Positions 38,021-38,724 of a stretch of DNA of 38,724 bases are shown piece by piece. The DNA comes from a virus. The first letter of the stretch is position 1. Every line of letters begins with the position of its first letter. A model generated the notes under the pieces. It saw only the letters and a list, made by a program, of their open reading frames with translations, did not search any database and was not told where the DNA came from. Position numbers and translations under genes: made by a program. The stretch lies in IMG/VR virus record IMGVR_UViG_3300027896_000101, positions 1-38,724 of that record; one strand, written 5' to 3'.

Positions 38021-38437
38021 ATGGACATTCTCCAGTTCATTCAGCAGGTGATTCAGATTAAGCAGGTTGAGGCAATGGCGATTCTTCTCATCGCCAACTT
38101 CTGCACCGGGCTACTCGCAGGAGTCATGACGAAGACCCTAGACTGGCATCAGATTAAGGACATCAATGTGCGGATAGGCGAGATGTTCGGATTATATCTT
38201 CTCGCCTGCATCCCGGCATACTTCCTCTCTGCGGATATGGACTCTATCGGCTGGCTGGCAATCAGGACTGGCGCTGCAGCGGCCCTGATGATCTTCCTGT
38301 CAGATAAAATCCTGATTAACCTGAAAGAGATGGGCGCGGATTTCATTCCCGCAAAGGCAAACAGCAGCGGCAAGGTCACAACCGTTATCGGCGCCCTGCC
38401 AGGGTTAGTCAGGTTGAGCAAGAATACCGTCCTATGA
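38021..38437 (+). CDS. holin-like membrane protein
   Basis: A 138-residue protein with three hydrophobic segments: MAILLIANFCTGLLAGVM (about 19-36), MFGLYLLACIPAYFLSA (about 55-71) and WLAIRTGAAAALMIFL (about 78-93), then a polar basic C-terminus. Size, topology and location as the last phage gene after a putative lysis gene fit a phage holin, which would permeabilise the inner membrane at the end of infection. No recognisable dual-start motif is seen. Confidence 0.75.
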   Translation: MDILQFIQQVIQIKQVEAMAILLIANFCTGLLAGVMTKTLDWHQIKDINVRIGEMFGLYLLACIPAYFLSADMDSIGWLAIRTGAAAALMIFLSDKILINLKEMGADFIPAKANSSGKVTTVIGALPGLVRLSKNTVL

Positions 38438-38484
38438 TTAGTGGCAAGGAAGTTCAAACCCCTTCAATAGCGGTAGGCTGTTGG

Positions 38485-38494
38485 CGTAATGTAA
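38485..38494. repeat. attP arm, 10-bp inverted repeat partner of 101-110
   Basis: CGTAATGTAA lies one base before the right-hand core. Its reverse complement TTACATTACG lies two bases after the left-hand core (101-110). In the excised phage the two arms flank the core symmetrically. Confidence 0.75.
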
Positions 38495-38495
38495 G

Positions 38496-38510
38496 GCTCC
38501 CTGATGAGAG
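38496..38510. repeat. attR core, 15-bp direct repeat
   Basis: Second copy of GCTCCCTGATGAGAG. On the minus strand it encodes the LIRE codons of radC and the first base of the next codon. Confidence 0.9.
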
Positions 38511-38544
38511 GGTAATACTCCATTTCCTCAACCCCCATCGAAAA

Positions 38545-38550
38545 ATTATA
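38545..38550 (-). promoter_or_regulatory. candidate -10 box of host radC
   Basis: TATAAT on the minus strand. No good -35 lies 17 bases upstream. Transcription would begin close to the ATG at 38536-38538, so the mRNA leader would be very short. Confidence 0.35.
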
Positions 38551-38661
38551 AATCCTAATTTCTAAGCCCTATATGACCTTATATGATAGAAATATTGGGA
38601 TTTCGGATTTAGATATTAGAGTTTTCCCTGTATCCCCACAGGCTATTTTAAGATGAGGGAG

Positions 38662-38691
38662 TTAGGCAAGGGGCTTAAGCCCCTTGCCTAA
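38662..38691. terminator. 30-bp perfect palindrome in host DNA
   Basis: Arms of 13 bases (TTAGGCAAGGGGC and its complement) around TTAA. Flanking T-runs are absent or poor, so it may be a bidirectional terminator of the neighbouring host gene or a dispersed palindromic repeat. The rest of 38551-38724 is AT-rich host intergenic DNA with no gene that I can support. Confidence 0.4.
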
Positions 38692-38724
38692 ACCTAATAA
38701 ACGTTGCAAGCAGAGTTTACTTGA

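Larger units (their letters stand above)
38464..38523 (-). pseudogene. radC: host radC, 5' fragment (first codons, then phage-derived stop)
   Basis: On the minus strand the frame reads MEYYPLIRE from radC, then crosses the core into phage DNA (PYITPTAYRY) and stops at 38464-38466, a 19-residue truncated product. An upstream in-frame ATG at 38536-38538 would add MGVEE. TATAAT on the minus strand at 38550-38545 is a possible -10 box. Joined at the core with the left-end fragment the frame continues as the normal RadC N-terminus. Confidence 0.85.

Overview
The window holds one complete, apparently intact temperate siphophage genome integrated in a bacterial chromosome, with about 80 bases of host DNA on the left and about 210 on the right. 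The target is a host radC gene on the minus strand. Its first codons (MEYYPLIRE) lie at the right edge and the continuation (LIRELPATERPRERL...) at the left edge. Both carry the same 15-bp core (84-98 and 38496-38510), which sits directly beside the stop codon of a serine-recombinase integrase gene. Joining the two sides at the core restores radC in frame, so the prophage ends are well supported (about 38.4 kb). The host is uncertain. The radC start, the Pro/Thr-rich lipoprotein linker, the moderate GC content and frequent TTG/GTG starts would fit a Chloroflexota (for example Dehalococcoidia-like) bacterium, but this is an inference.

Layout. Lysogeny module, minus strand (101-2753): integrase, a small lipoprotein, and a LexA/CI-like S24 repressor. 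Divergent promoters (2798-2840) separate it from a Cro-like gene. Early region, plus strand (2860-10140): several very small zinc-finger or membrane peptides, a probable RecT/Bet-like annealing protein, a DUF6948-like protein overlapped by a Gly-X dipeptide-repeat microprotein, a Dam-type methylase, a DnaD-like replisome organiser, a radical-SAM-like Gp37/Gp68 protein, a DUF1064-like nuclease and a sigma region 4-like late regulator. A control region (10141-10351) follows, with a promoter candidate and a strong terminator.

Late region, plus strand (10352-38437): packaging genes (11356-12994), a portal fused to a MuF domain, a cohesin-like exported protein, a LuxR-type HTH peptide, a multidomain prohead protease, HK97-fold capsid, three small beta-rich proteins separated by structured intergenic RNA, head-tail connectors, two tail-tube paralogues (one carrying an inserted jelly-roll-like domain), an initiator-like tRNA-Met, a tail assembly chaperone with a -1 frameshift signal, tape measure, tail hub, three paralogous tail proteins, a methyltransferase and a glycosyltransferase. 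Two very large proteins follow, a Kelch propeller and an LVIVD propeller, which share the same roughly 20-residue C-terminal repeat. The region ends with a BppU-like protein, a possible Cys/His/Asn peptidase and a holin.

Most genes are translationally coupled (ATGA or short overlaps) with strong GGAGG sites. The most unusual parts are the twin propeller proteins with a shared repeat stalk, the initiator-like tRNA with C33, the cohesin-like gene inside the head operon, the decorated tail-tube duplicate, and the hairpin-rich gaps between capsid-associated genes.
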